DNA of 46,010 nucleotides, taken from an uncultured Planctomyces sp. GTDB lineage: Bacteria > Planctomycetota > Planctomycetia > Planctomycetales > Planctomycetaceae. The stretch is from the NCBI GenBank assembly GCA_937904325.1, contig CALGTK010000084.1:1-46010 (forward strand). The letters run 5' to 3'. Under the pieces are notes generated by a model that made no database searches, was not told where the DNA came from, and saw only the letters and a list, made by a program, of their open reading frames with translations. The position numbers and the translations under genes are program-made. Positions 35,958-44,851 of this stretch are shown one piece after another (the stretch's first letter is position 1; each line of letters opens with the position of its first letter).

Positions 35958-37788
35958 TCTGAATCCGTTTCCTGAGCGCGTCATTTTCGACCAGAAGTTC
36001 CTGAGGAAGCTTCGAGCTGAACCGTGACAGAAACTCCTCCCGCCGGTCAACCTCTTTGTACCACTCGTCAGTTTTAACCGCGAGCAATTCGTCAATGAAT
36101 TCGGGTGTCCAGCCGAAATCGCTTAGTTCCAGACTTTGAGGTTCAGGGATCATACCGATCGCTGTTTCCCTGGCGTCGCTCCGTCCACGGGTACGATCGA
36201 CGATCCACTTCAGAACTCGCATGTTCTCGCGGAAGCCCGGCCAGAGGTACCGATCGCCCCAGTCCTTACGAAACCAGTTGACATGATAGACACGCGGCAT
36301 GTCCGCCCCTTGACGCCGCCCCATTTTAAGCCAGTGCTGCCAATAGTCAGCCATGTGGTAACCGCAGAACTGCTGCATTGCCATCGGGTCAAAGCGAAGC
36401 GGGCCGACTGCCCCCGCGACCGTCGTTGGCATTTCACTGGAAAGTGTCGCGCCGATATAGGTGCCGTGTTGCCAGTTGAATGCTTCGTATATCAATGGCA
36501 TCGTCGTCGATCGTCGGCCGCCAAAAATGATCGCACTGATGGGAACTCCCTGCGGACTGTCCCACTCGTCAGACAACAATGGACAATTTGTGGCCGGGAC
36601 CGTAAACCGGCTGTTGGGATGAGCGGCCGGGCGACCGCATTCGGGCTCCCACCGCTTGCCCGTCCAGTCGACACAGGATTCCGGCACGTCGCCGTCGAGT
36701 CCTTCCCACCACACGCTACGTTCTTCAGTCATCGCGACATTGGTGAAGATTGCATTGGCCCTCAGCGTGTCCATCGCCGTCGGATTACTTTCCGAACTTG
36801 TACCGGTTGCGACGCCAAAGAATCCGGCTTCCGGATTCACGGCATAAAGACGTCCGTCATCGCCGAAGTGCATCCAGGCAATGTCATCGCCGATCACTTC
36901 CACCTTCCAGCCTTTTGCCAGATCAGCATCCGGCGGCAACAGCATCGCCAGGTTCGTCTTTCCGCAGGACGCCGGAAACGCTCCGGCCATAAACGTTCGA
37001 ACGCCGTCCGGCGACGTCACACCGAAAACAGTCATATGCTCGGCCAGCCAGCCTTCGTGACGAGCCTGCACACTCGCCAGCCTCAACGCATGACATTTTC
37101 TGGAAAGCATCGCGTCGCTGCCGTAATTCGTGTTCACGCTGATGATCAGGTTCTCTTCCGGAAACTGGCAGATGTAGCGATGTTCCGGATCCATCGTCCC
37201 GACGCTATGGATGCATTTCACAAAGTCAGCCTGATTCCCGAAGTGCTCAAGAGCGACGCGACCAATTCGATTCAGCAGACGAAGATTTGCAACAACGTAC
37301 GGACTGTCGGTGACCTGAACTCCAACGCGAGCAGCCGGACTTCCCGGAGGTCCCAGCAGGTAAGGCACGACGTACATCACGCGTCCCTGCATGCAGCCAC
37401 TGAACAATTGAGCCATCAGCTCCCGCATATAGACCGGGTCCATCCAGTTATTGCCTGGTCCGGCATCGTCTTCGTTCAGGCTGCAGATAAACGTTCGGTC
37501 GGCAGACCGTTCGACATCTTCGACATCGCCGCGGACGTAGTAGGAATTCGGATGGAGCAACGCATCAAGTTTCTCAACCGAACCATCGCGCAGCATCAAC
37601 TCAAATATCCGCTCAGCTTCATCCTCGGTACCCGTGCACCAGTGAACGATCTGAGGGTGCATCAGTCTGGCCACTGTCTCCACCCATGCAACCAGTTCCG
37701 GATTCAACAGAGACTGCTGCCCCCCTGCATCCTGTCCGCCGACATTAGTCTGAGACTTTGGCGGCAAAATAACTCCGGGACTCTCCAT
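35923..37788 (-). CDS. Phosphoenolpyruvate carboxykinase (GTP)
   Basis: This 621-residue enzyme converts oxaloacetate and GTP to phosphoenolpyruvate, the first committed step of gluconeogenesis, in the cytoplasm. GTP-type features are FPASCGKTNLAM (271-282, nucleotide P-loop with the reactive cysteine), GDDIAWM (300-306, metal site), KCHALRLAS (231-239) and GRRSTTMPLIYEAFNWQHG further on. The ATG at 37788 (MESPGV) is chosen because the preceding 60 residues look non-coding; 621 residues is near the family length of about 600. The GTP-type family is usual in planctomycetes. The gene overlaps the M28 gene start. Confidence 0.96.
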   Translation of the reverse strand: MESPGVILPPKSQTNVGGQDAGGQQSLLNPELVAWVETVARLMHPQIVHWCTGTEDEAERIFELMLRDGSVEKLDALLHPNSYYVRGDVEDVERSADRTFICSLNEDDAGPGNNWMDPVYMRELMAQLFSGCMQGRVMYVVPYLLGPPGSPAARVGVQVTDSPYVVANLRLLNRIGRVALEHFGNQADFVKCIHSVGTMDPEHRYICQFPEENLIISVNTNYGSDAMLSRKCHALRLASVQARHEGWLAEHMTVFGVTSPDGVRTFMAGAFPASCGKTNLAMLLPPDADLAKGWKVEVIGDDIAWMHFGDDGRLYAVNPEAGFFGVATGTSSESNPTAMDTLRANAIFTNVAMTEERSVWWEGLDGDVPESCVDWTGKRWEPECGRPAAHPNSRFTVPATNCPLLSDEWDSPQGVPISAIIFGGRRSTTMPLIYEAFNWQHGTYIGATLSSEMPTTVAGAVGPLRFDPMAMQQFCGYHMADYWQHWLKMGRRQGADMPRVYHVNWFRKDWGDRYLWPGFRENMRVLKWIVDRTRGRSDARETAIGMIPEPQSLELSDFGWTPEFIDELLAVKTDEWYKEVDRREEFLSRFSSKLPQELLVENDALRKRIQNAHLYSRYKQH

Positions 37789-38063
37789 CTCAAATCTCGC
37801 TTCCGGTGGCTGGCAGGCTCTAGTTTCGGACCGCCTCAACTTTTTGCCGCTTAACGGTTTGCGGACGTGAAAATCGCATCGACTCATTGCTGGGAAACGC
37901 ATCGCCTGCCTCGATCGCGACCAATTCAAAAGTAGCTTACAATCCACCCAATTCACGCGACGATTCACATCGGCGCGAAAGATGCGCAGTTCCAGTTAGA
38001 GGGCCCGTGAGGGTTCTTCCACCATTGCCAGATTGCTCAAGATCAATACGTCGGAGAACCCAG

Positions 38064-39503
38064 ATGCCCCGCGTCCACATTGCTCATGTTTTCGTCGTTG
38101 CCTCGACCATGGTTGCAGCTTTCTCTCCAGCCGCGAGTGCTGTCGATAAGCCAAATATCCTGCTGATCTTTGCCGACGATCAGGCATTTGACACGATCCA
38201 CGCGCACGGTAACTCGGAAATCCAGACACCGAACCTCGACCGGCTCTCCGCGCGAGCAACTACTTTCACACACGCCTACAACATGGGCTCGTGGAGCGGT
38301 GCGGTATGCGTCGCCAGCCGCATGATGATGATCTCCGGAAAGTACCTCTGGCACGCCCAGAAGGATCACGCCAAAACAACGCAGCTTTATCAGGAAAAAG
38401 GACGAATGTGGCCGCAGCTTCTGGAAGCCAGTGGCTACGACACTTACTTCACCGGCAAGTGGCACATTCGAGCCGACGCTGCAAAAACCTTTAAAGTCGC
38501 TGCCAACGTTCGAGGCGGCATGCCCAACCAGACAGAAGCCGGCTACAACCGCCCCATCGAAGGCCAAACGCTGAAATGGAAGCCGTGGGATAAGTCATTC
38601 GGTGGATTCTGGAAAGGCGGCAAGCACTGGAGCGAGGTCGTCGGCGACGACGCGTCTGGCTTCATCAAGACCGCAAAGAAGAGCGACAGCCCCTTCTTCA
38701 TGTACATCGCCTTTAATGCTCCGCACGATCCTCGTCAGTCACCCAGGGAGTACGTCGATAAGTACCCGCTCGACAACATCGCGATGCCAGCCAGCTTTGT
38801 CCCGGAATATCCGTTCAACGAAGCGATGAACTCAGGCCGCAAACTCCGCGACGAAAGACTCGCGCCGTTCCCTCGCACCGAATACTCAGTCAAAGTCAAC
38901 CGGCAGGAGTACTACGCCATCATTACACACATGGACGCGCAGATCGGCCGCATCCTCGACACACTCGAAGCCAGCGGGCAGGCCGACAACACGTACATCT
39001 TCTTCACCGCTGATCATGGGCTCGCCGTTGGACGACACGGACTGATGGGTAAGCAGAATATGTTTGACCATAGCGTGCGAGTCCCGCTGATGGTCGTCGG
39101 ACCGGACGTTCCAAAGAACACGAAGATCGATGCTCGAGTCTACCTGCAGGACGTCATGGCCACTTCACTGGAACTCTCCGGAAGCAAGAAACCGGAATAT
39201 GTGCAGTTCGAAAGTCTGCTGCCGCTGATCAACGGCGAAACTGACAGGGGCCGAGACGCGATTTACGGCGCCTATCTGCAAGGCCAGCGGATGGTGACTT
39301 ACGGCGACTACAAAATGATCCTTTACCCGAGCATCAGCAAAGCAATCCTCTACAACATCGCCAAAGACCCCCAGGAACTGAACGACCTTGCTGGCCAGAA
39401 GTCGCATCAGCCAACTCTGTCAAAGCTCTTTGCAAAACTCATGGAGTTACAACAGGAAACCGGAGACGAACTTGATCTCACGAAGGCATTTCCGAATCTT
39501 TGA
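38064..39503 (+). CDS. Sulfatase, exported
   Basis: This 479-residue type I sulfatase hydrolyses a sulfate ester outside the cytoplasm. A signal peptide covers residues 1-26, ending ASA. LLIFADDQ gives the metal aspartates D38 and D39. The formylglycine site is C82 in CVASR, a C-x-A-S-R variant of the usual C-x-P-S-R, so activation still needs a formylglycine-generating enzyme. FTADHGLAVGRHG carries further metal ligands. The frame opens at 37887, but the first 59 residues look non-coding; GGAG just upstream supports ATG 38064. The target is unknown, though marine sulfated polysaccharides are the usual substrates in this phylum. Confidence 0.94.
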   Translation: MPRVHIAHVFVVASTMVAAFSPAASAVDKPNILLIFADDQAFDTIHAHGNSEIQTPNLDRLSARATTFTHAYNMGSWSGAVCVASRMMMISGKYLWHAQKDHAKTTQLYQEKGRMWPQLLEASGYDTYFTGKWHIRADAAKTFKVAANVRGGMPNQTEAGYNRPIEGQTLKWKPWDKSFGGFWKGGKHWSEVVGDDASGFIKTAKKSDSPFFMYIAFNAPHDPRQSPREYVDKYPLDNIAMPASFVPEYPFNEAMNSGRKLRDERLAPFPRTEYSVKVNRQEYYAIITHMDAQIGRILDTLEASGQADNTYIFFTADHGLAVGRHGLMGKQNMFDHSVRVPLMVVGPDVPKNTKIDARVYLQDVMATSLELSGSKKPEYVQFESLLPLINGETDRGRDAIYGAYLQGQRMVTYGDYKMILYPSISKAILYNIAKDPQELNDLAGQKSHQPTLSKLFAKLMELQQETGDELDLTKAFPNL

Positions 39504-39530
39504 CCGAGTCGTTTTCTGAACATGATCTGG

Positions 39531-39604
39531 ATCACGAATTTCACACGAATAATGCTCTGTCTATCATAAAAACAGCCCCTGTCTCTTCGCGTGTATTTAG
39601 TGGT
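39531..39604. repeat. Short element with imperfect terminal inverted repeats
   Basis: The left end at 39531-39551 and the right end at 39584-39604 are 21-bp imperfect inverted repeats around a 32-bp centre. The wording (CACGAATTTCACACGAAT at one end, GTGTATTTAGTGGT at the other) resembles intergenic repeats common in planctomycetes and other phyla. It fills the gap between the sulfatase and M20 genes. Whether it is a mobile or RNA element is unknown. Confidence 0.5.
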
Positions 39605-39651
39605 CCACAAAGCTCCGTCATCCGAAAATCTCCCTGTGTCAGGCGTTCCTC

Positions 39652-40782
39652 ATGACGAACGACGAGAAAGAACTGGCCTCTCGGTTGACGGCTCTGACCC
39701 GAGATTTGATTCTGATTCCGACCACCGACTCCCACCCGACTGAACGGGAGCGGTGTTTTGAGTTCATTCATAACCACCTCGAAGGTCTCGCCGGAGTTCA
39801 GACCAACTATCACGAATCGAACGGATATCGATCCCTCGTGGCGGGGCCAAAAACTTCCACCGCACCAGAGATCCTTCTCTGCGGCCACATCGATGTAATT
39901 GAGCATCCCGACCCCGACTGCTATCACTCGACAATTCGTGATGGTCGGATCTACGGTCCCGGCGCCGGCGACATGAAGGGTGCCGACGCGGCGATGCTTG
40001 ACCTGTTCCGCACATTGCATGCGCAGCATCCGGGTATTTCGCTGGGACTGGCGTTGACTTCCGACGAAGAAATCGGAGGAACGGACGGAGTTCAATTTCT
40101 GATTCAGGAAGCAGGGCTGCAAGCTGGCATCGTCATCGTTCCCGACGGAGGCTCATTGAACGAAGTCACGATCGAAGAAAAGGGAGTGCTGCATTTGCGA
40201 GTCCGTCGCGAAGGACACTCAGCCCACGGAGCGCGGCCCTGGCTCGGAACGAACGCTCTTGAATTACTGCTTAAGCAACTGGATGCTCTTCTTGCTTATT
40301 TTACAGACAACTGGCCAGTAGACAGGGCCGCGGATCATGGCCACTGGTATCCGACGTGCTCGCTGAACGTCATCGAAACTCCCAACGAATCGGCAAACCG
40401 CATTCCTTCAGAAGCGTCAGCGACGTTGGATATCCGGTTTCCGCCGCCTCACACCGTCGGAGCAATGCTCGACAACATCTCCAGCATCCTCGGACCAGAC
40501 TGCTATCTCGAACCGTTAATGACCGCCGAACCGTGCCACCTCGATCCCGACCCGCTCTTCTGTGAAATCACGGAATCCATCACCGGCTCGCCAGTCAGAC
40601 TGATCCGAGCAGCCGGCGCAAGCGACTCACGTTTCTTCCGTCGGGCAGGAATTCCAGTCAACCTCTCGCGCCCCCTCGTTGGCAACCTGCACGCCGAAGA
40701 CGAATGGCTCGACATCGAATCGATGGTTACCTACTACCAAATTTGCCAGCGATACATTTGTCAGAAATTGATCGGCAACTGA
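39652..40782 (+). CDS. M20 family metallopeptidase
   Basis: This 376-residue protein is an ArgE/DapE/ACY1-type M20 metalloenzyme. The zinc ligands read as H79 and D81 in [10 protein letters not shown]107 in GAGDMKG and the E139-E140 pair in SDEEIGG. The dimerisation (lid) domain follows, starting near [20 protein letters not shown]. Such enzymes deacylate N-acyl amino acids or cleave small peptides; the exact substrate is unknown. No signal peptide is visible. It is 148 nt after the sulfatase, with the repeat at 39531-39604 between them, so it is probably a separate unit. Confidence 0.93.
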   Translation: MTNDEKELASRLTALTRDLILIPTTDSHPTERERCFEFIHNHLEGLAGVQTNYHESNGYRSLVAGPKTSTAPEILLCGHIDVIEHPDPDCYHSTIRDGRIYGPGAGDMKGADAAMLDLFRTLHAQHPGISLGLALTSDEEIGGTDGVQFLIQEAGLQAGIVIVPDGGSLNEVTIEEKGVLHLRVRREGHSAHGARPWLGTNALELLLKQLDALLAYFTDNWPVDRAADHGHWYPTCSLNVIETPNESANRIPSEASATLDIRFPPPHTVGAMLDNISSILGPDCYLEPLMTAEPCHLDPDPLFCEITESITGSPVRLIRAAGASDSRFFRRAGIPVNLSRPLVGNLHAEDEWLDIESMVTYYQICQRYICQKLIGN

Positions 40783-41264
40783 TCGCCGAAACAAGCATCG
40801 TGCCATCGTCGGGATCTTTATCAGACAAAATCTTCGGCTTTGATTTGTCGCGGATGCCGTTTCGACCGAGATACTAACGAGTGGCACTGGAGTCGTGCTC
40901 AGCCCTTGCGGCGAATACGCCGCAAAGGATCGACTTCGCTCGTTAACGGCGATTCTCTTTATGCCCTTCCCGATTTCTCAGATAAATCCGGGCGGTTACT
41001 GATTGAGTCGAAGCGAACTCGCAAAACAAATATGCATACGGAGGCGACGAATATTATTCTTCACCAGTTGCCCCTGGGCGATACAGGCGATTTCCCAATT
41101 GAACACCGACAAGCATGAAAAGTTCCGGGACCAGCCGCTTTCCTGTGATCATCTTCCGAATGCAGCAAGATTGACCCGTCAGTTGACCGTGGCAAACAGT
41201 GGTTCAACACTTTCAGCAAAATCACAGTTTGTCGATTCTGTTGCTTCCCGAGGATGCTCGTATC
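40783..41264. other. Intergenic region with a strong hairpin
   Basis: No gene is supported in these 482 bases. The one notable feature is a perfect inverted repeat at 40907-40926 (TTGCGGCG, loop AATA, CGCCGCAA). No T-run follows, so it is not a classic terminator. A 92-residue frame over it (40840-41118) has no family motif. Confidence 0.4.
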
Positions 41265-42269
41265 ATGAAACTGCTTATTCACCCTGCTGTCGAATCACCT
41301 CGTTTGCTGAAGGTTCAGGACGCGGCAGGCAAGATGAACGTGTGCAATGTTGCTTCGCCTGCCGATGCTCAACACGAGATCGTCGACTCTGACGCCTTCT
41401 TCGGGAAAATGACGCCCGAGCTACTCGCAGCCGCGCAGCAGTTAAAGTGGGTGCAGTCTCCCACGGCGAGTCTGGAGCATTATCTGTTTCCGGAACTGAT
41501 CGAACATCCGTGCCAGTTGAGCAACATGCGCGGTCTGTTTTCGGACGTCATCGCTGATCACGTGATGGGGTACGTTCTGTGCTTCGCTCGGAATCTGCAC
41601 CTTTACATTCGACGGCAGATCGATGCTCGCTGGGCTCCAGTTGGCAATGAAGCAATGACCGAGCAATCGTTTGTGATGGGGCCATCATCCGTTTCGCCGG
41701 TCGATCGATCCCACATTCACCTGGGCGACGCAACGCTGGGAGTTGTTGGAGCGGGCTTCATCGGGCAGGAAGTCTGCCGGCGTGCGGCCGCATTCGGAAT
41801 GAAGATTATGGCCGTCGACCCGATCTGCCGACAGATCGACGGAGTGGTCGACGAAGTCTGGATGCCTGACCGTCTGCCAGATCTACTGGCCGAAAGTGAC
41901 TTCGTCGTCATTGCCGCCCCGCACTCGCCAGACACTTATAAACTGTTTCGCACCGAACAATTCAACCAGATGAAGGACTCGGCATTCCTGATCAACATCG
42001 GTCGAGGAATCATCGTCGACCTGGAAAATCTGACCTCTGCATTGGACAATCGCCTGATCGCGGGAGCCGCTCTCGACGTTTTTGAGGTGGAACCTCTGCC
42101 GCCAGACCATCGACTTTGGCGCATGGACAACGCAATTCTGACACCGCATATCGCCGCCGCATCGCCGCGGATTGCTGAACGGCATCTGAACACACTACTT
42201 GAAAATATCCGCTGTTTTGTTAACGGAAAGCCTCCAGCGACACTCGTCGACAAGCGGCGATGGTTTTAG
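41265..42269 (+). CDS. D-2-hydroxyacid dehydrogenase
   Basis: This 334-residue enzyme belongs to the D-isomer-specific 2-hydroxyacid dehydrogenases. The Rossmann motif GVVGAGFIG is at 159-167, with D185 as the NAD-type acid. The catalytic triad is R247 in INIGRG, E276 in DVFEVEPLP and H295 in TPHIAAAS. The ATG at 41265 (MKLLIHPAV) begins the usual family N-terminus; the frame is open 22 residues further. Substrate candidates are glyoxylate, hydroxypyruvate and related 2-oxo acids. It is followed by the PQQ sugar dehydrogenase gene after 147 nt. Confidence 0.93.
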   Translation: MKLLIHPAVESPRLLKVQDAAGKMNVCNVASPADAQHEIVDSDAFFGKMTPELLAAAQQLKWVQSPTASLEHYLFPELIEHPCQLSNMRGLFSDVIADHVMGYVLCFARNLHLYIRRQIDARWAPVGNEAMTEQSFVMGPSSVSPVDRSHIHLGDATLGVVGAGFIGQEVCRRAAAFGMKIMAVDPICRQIDGVVDEVWMPDRLPDLLAESDFVVIAAPHSPDTYKLFRTEQFNQMKDSAFLINIGRGIIVDLENLTSALDNRLIAGAALDVFEVEPLPPDHRLWRMDNAILTPHIAAASPRIAERHLNTLLENIRCFVNGKPPATLVDKRRWF

Positions 42270-42340
42270 GACGTCGGTGTCGCGCGTCTGGTTTTCAGTT
42301 CGCCGAAGGTTCCGTTATCTTCCTCGCCCGTACGTATCAG

Positions 42341-42371
42341 TAATCGACCAGTCTGTACTGACGGTTGATTA
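42341..42371. promoter_or_regulatory. Interrupted palindrome upstream of PQQ dehydrogenase
   Basis: TAATCGACC (42341-42349) and GGTTGATTA (42363-42371) are inverted with one mismatch and a 13-bp spacer that contains CAGT and ACTG as a second pair. It lies 45 bp before the ATG at 42417. It could be an operator or a hairpin; no T-run follows, so it is not a simple terminator. Confidence 0.35.
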
Positions 42372-42416
42372 ACTCGCCCCGCTAATTCAATCGCCTTACA
42401 ACTTCAGAGGTGCCTC

Positions 42417-43625
42417 ATGCGAATGCTTTCTGTTTTCTCCGGAGCGGTCCTGCTGGCAGCGACGCTCCAGTCAGCATCGTCTGCCGACGTTAATACTTCT
42501 GAAATCAAGGTTGGCGTTCAACGAGTTTTCCCTGGAGTACAGATACGCCGTCCAATCGTGGTGACTCATGCCAACGATGGTTCGGATCGAATCTTTATCG
42601 CTTCACAGCTCGGCATCGTCCACATTCTGGAAAACGACGAAGAAGCTGAAGAGTCACTCACATTTCTCGATATCGAAGACCAGGTCGTCTACAACGACAA
42701 AAAGAACGAAGAAGGTCTTCTGGGAATGGCCTTCCATCCAAAGTACAAAGACAACGGCCAGCTCTTCATTTACTACACGACCAAATCGGCACCGCTGACG
42801 TCGGTAATTTCGCGATTCACCGTTTCTAAAAACGATTCCAATAAGATCGATCCGAAGTCCGAGCAGGAAATTCTTCGCATTCCGCAGCCCTACTGGAATC
42901 ACAATGGAGGCACAATCGCCTTCGGGCATGACGGTATGCTGTACGTCGCTCTCGGTGATGGCGGCAAGGGCGGCGATCCTCATCTCAACGGGCAGAACCT
43001 GAAGACCTGGCTCGGCAGTATCCTGAGACTCGATGTCGACCATCATGACGAAGGAAAAGCTTACGCCGTTCCGAAGGACAATCCTTTCGTTGGACGTCAG
43101 GATGCTCGCGGCGAAATCTACGCTTACGGTGTTCGCAACATCTGGCGAATGTCTTTTGACCGGGAGACCGGTCATCTGTGGGCGGGCGATGTGGGACAGA
43201 AACTCTGGGAAGAAATCGACATCATCCAGAAAGGTGGAAACTACGGCTGGAACCATCGCGAGGGTATGCACGCGTACGAAGGAGGCGGCAAGGCCATCTC
43301 AAAGACGATTGAACCGATCTGGGAGTACCCGCACGACCCGGCCACTCAGCCGACAGTCGGCGGTCAACACGGCAAGTCAATCACCGGCGGACACGTCTAC
43401 CGAGGCAAGGCCATTTCAAATCTCGGAGGCTACTATGTCTATGCTGACTACGTCTCAGGAATTCTTTACGCCCTGAAGTACGACTGGCGTCAAAAAGCGA
43501 CGACTGAAAACCGGACGATCCCAAGTTCTAAGTTGCCAGTCATGTCATTCGGGGAGGACCAGGGTGGCGAGCTTTACTACACGACTCCGATCGGTGCGAT
43601 CTTCAAACTCGTTCCGGGTGAGTAA
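42417..43625 (+). CDS. PQQ-dependent sugar dehydrogenase (soluble-GDH-like), exported
   Basis: This 402-residue protein has a signal peptide (residues 1-23, ending SSA) and the six-bladed propeller of the soluble glucose/aldose sugar dehydrogenase family. Landmarks are EGLLGMAFHP (99-108), the catalytic histidine H162 in WNHNGGTIAFG and RNIWRMSFDRETG further on. It would oxidise sugars at C1 in the periplasm, passing electrons to the respiratory chain. AGAGGTG just upstream of ATG 42417 supports the start. PQQ cofactor genes are not in the window. The family is diverse and the sugar is not determined. Confidence 0.92.
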   Translation: MRMLSVFSGAVLLAATLQSASSADVNTSEIKVGVQRVFPGVQIRRPIVVTHANDGSDRIFIASQLGIVHILENDEEAEESLTFLDIEDQVVYNDKKNEEGLLGMAFHPKYKDNGQLFIYYTTKSAPLTSVISRFTVSKNDSNKIDPKSEQEILRIPQPYWNHNGGTIAFGHDGMLYVALGDGGKGGDPHLNGQNLKTWLGSILRLDVDHHDEGKAYAVPKDNPFVGRQDARGEIYAYGVRNIWRMSFDRETGHLWAGDVGQKLWEEIDIIQKGGNYGWNHREGMHAYEGGGKAISKTIEPIWEYPHDPATQPTVGGQHGKSITGGHVYRGKAISNLGGYYVYADYVSGILYALKYDWRQKATTENRTIPSSKLPVMSFGEDQGGELYYTTPIGAIFKLVPGE

Positions 43626-43638
43626 TTCCCGATTTAAT

Positions 43639-43724
43639 GGACGCAGACATCACAGAGATAAAAAACGCAGATAAAGAGAAACCTCTCCTGACTCTCCATT
43701 AGTCCTCTGCAAACTCTGCGTTCC
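43639..43724. repeat. Short element with imperfect terminal inverted repeats
   Basis: The left end GGACGCAGACATCACAGAG (43639-43657) matches the reverse complement of the right end at 43705-43724 (CTCTGC...TCTGCGTTCC) over about 20 bp with one gap. An internal AACGCAGA (43664-43671) also pairs with TCTGCGTT (43715-43722). It fills most of the gap between the PQQ dehydrogenase and SRPBCC genes. The layout is the same as at 39531-39604, but the bases differ. Confidence 0.55.
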
Positions 43725-43752
43725 TTTTCCGTTATAGAATAAGGTGAAATGC

Positions 43753-44202
43753 ATGGAATCTTTCGAAGCCAGAGTCGAACTGCCCTGCTCGATTGAATCG
43801 GTGTTTGACCTGGTCTCCAGTCCTGAAGGCATTAAGAAAATCAGCCCGCCGGAAATAGGGCTGTTCTTCACGAATGCTCCCGACCGTTATGAACTGGGAA
43901 CAAAGGTCGACTTCAAAGTTCAGGCAATGGGGCTCGTGCGGCAACTTACGCACGAGATAACGGCATTTGACGAACCCAACTCATTCACTGAAGAGCAAAT
44001 CGACGGCCCATTTCGTCATTGGGTTCACGAGCATCATCTGGAAGTTCGGGAAGGCGGCGGATGCGTCGTCATCGATCGAATTCAATTTCTGCCACCAGGC
44101 GGAGTCGCAGGAATGATCATGACGGCGTCAAAGATCCTTGAAAATCTTGAGGACGGCTTCGACTACCGGCATGAGCAACTCGAACAGCACTTTAAGGAAT
44201 AA
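43753..44202 (+). CDS. SRPBCC family protein
   Basis: This 149-residue protein has the START/Bet v1-like SRPBCC fold. The N-terminus is FEARVELPCSIESVFDLVSS, and it ends with a long helix (MIMTASKILENLEDGFDYRH). It is a ligand-binding or polyketide-cyclase-like fold without conserved catalytic residues. The ATG at 43753, with AAGGTG at 43741-43746, is chosen; GTG 43744 would add three residues. No signal is visible, so it should be cytoplasmic. The role is unknown. Confidence 0.88.
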   Translation: MESFEARVELPCSIESVFDLVSSPEGIKKISPPEIGLFFTNAPDRYELGTKVDFKVQAMGLVRQLTHEITAFDEPNSFTEEQIDGPFRHWVHEHHLEVREGGGCVVIDRIQFLPPGGVAGMIMTASKILENLEDGFDYRHEQLEQHFKE

Positions 44203-44585
44203 TCCACCCTCGCTTACTATCGTGTTCACAATTACTTTCCGCTTTCTACGGCACGCGACTCCGGCGCGTCAGCCTGACATCGTCTAACGACTCGGCCTAT
44301 CGTGCCACGGTGGGGAATTAATTCCTGAGTACGCTCCTTAAAGGCTGACAAAGAACTACCGTAAAAAGCTGAGAGTTCCAGTGAACTACATCATCGAAAT
44401 TCGGTTATTTGTCGGCCTCTTAGCTAATTAAACAATCTGTAAAACAGAGATTGATAATTGCAAACATGACGCAAAGTCGCAAAGACGCGAAGGTTCGCAA
44501 AGAAGACGAATAAGACTCGCTGTTTTCGTTCTTTTATTTTTGTTGTGCCGCTGTTTTCTGGCTGCGGTTTTAAGACTGGTTGATC
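44203..44585. other. Intergenic region with a CGCAAAG-type repeat
   Basis: No gene is supported. At 44467-44504 the motif CGCAAAG or a close variant recurs four times (CGCAAAG, CGCAAAG, CGCGAAG, CGCAAAG) in a period of about 9-12 bp. It resembles common intergenic repeats in diverse bacteria. T-rich sequence follows at about 44521-44545. This is too few and too short to be a CRISPR array. Confidence 0.45.
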
Positions 44586-44825
44586 ATGCCGCAGGATCCA
44601 TACGAACAGCAGCGAAAAAACACAGCGACCTACATTGCCCTGGCTGGTGTTCTGGTTTGTGGACTGGCTTTGTTCGCGCTGGCAGCACTCGTCATCCCGG
44701 ACATTCTTCTCATCCTGCTTGTGATGGCTGGAGTTATGGCGATCGGCATTGTGCAATACGTGACATGGGGCTGGATGCTCGAAAAGTATCGAATCAAAGA
44801 CGACGATGATCAGCCAAAGTCATAG
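44586..44825 (+). CDS. Small membrane protein, 79 aa
   Basis: This protein begins MPQDPYEQQRKNTATYIALA and has two hydrophobic helices (about 14-36 and 38-58), ending in an acidic tail RIKDDDDQPKS. That is a two-helix inner-membrane miniprotein. The frame could also start at ATG 44580, two residues earlier. It lies 27 nt before the dehydratase gene on the same strand and is likely co-transcribed. I recognise no family and suggest no function. Confidence 0.6.
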   Translation: MPQDPYEQQRKNTATYIALAGVLVCGLALFALAALVIPDILLILLVMAGVMAIGIVQYVTWGWMLEKYRIKDDDDQPKS

Positions 44826-44851
44826 CCGAGCATCACCCCAAGGAGTGAACG

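Noticed and set aside
36136-37854. 572-residue open frame on the plus strand
   Set aside because: It lies entirely antisense to the clear PEP carboxykinase gene, has low-complexity His/Arg-rich composition and no family motif. It is a by-product of codon bias in the real gene.
40840-41118. 92-residue frame between M20 and dehydrogenase genes
   Set aside because: It spans the hairpin at 40907-40926 and has no recognisable domain. It may be a frame within a repeat, but not a supported gene.
44467-44504. CRISPR-like repeat array
   Set aside because: Units are 7 bp with 2-5-bp gaps, far too short for repeats and spacers, and no cas genes are present.
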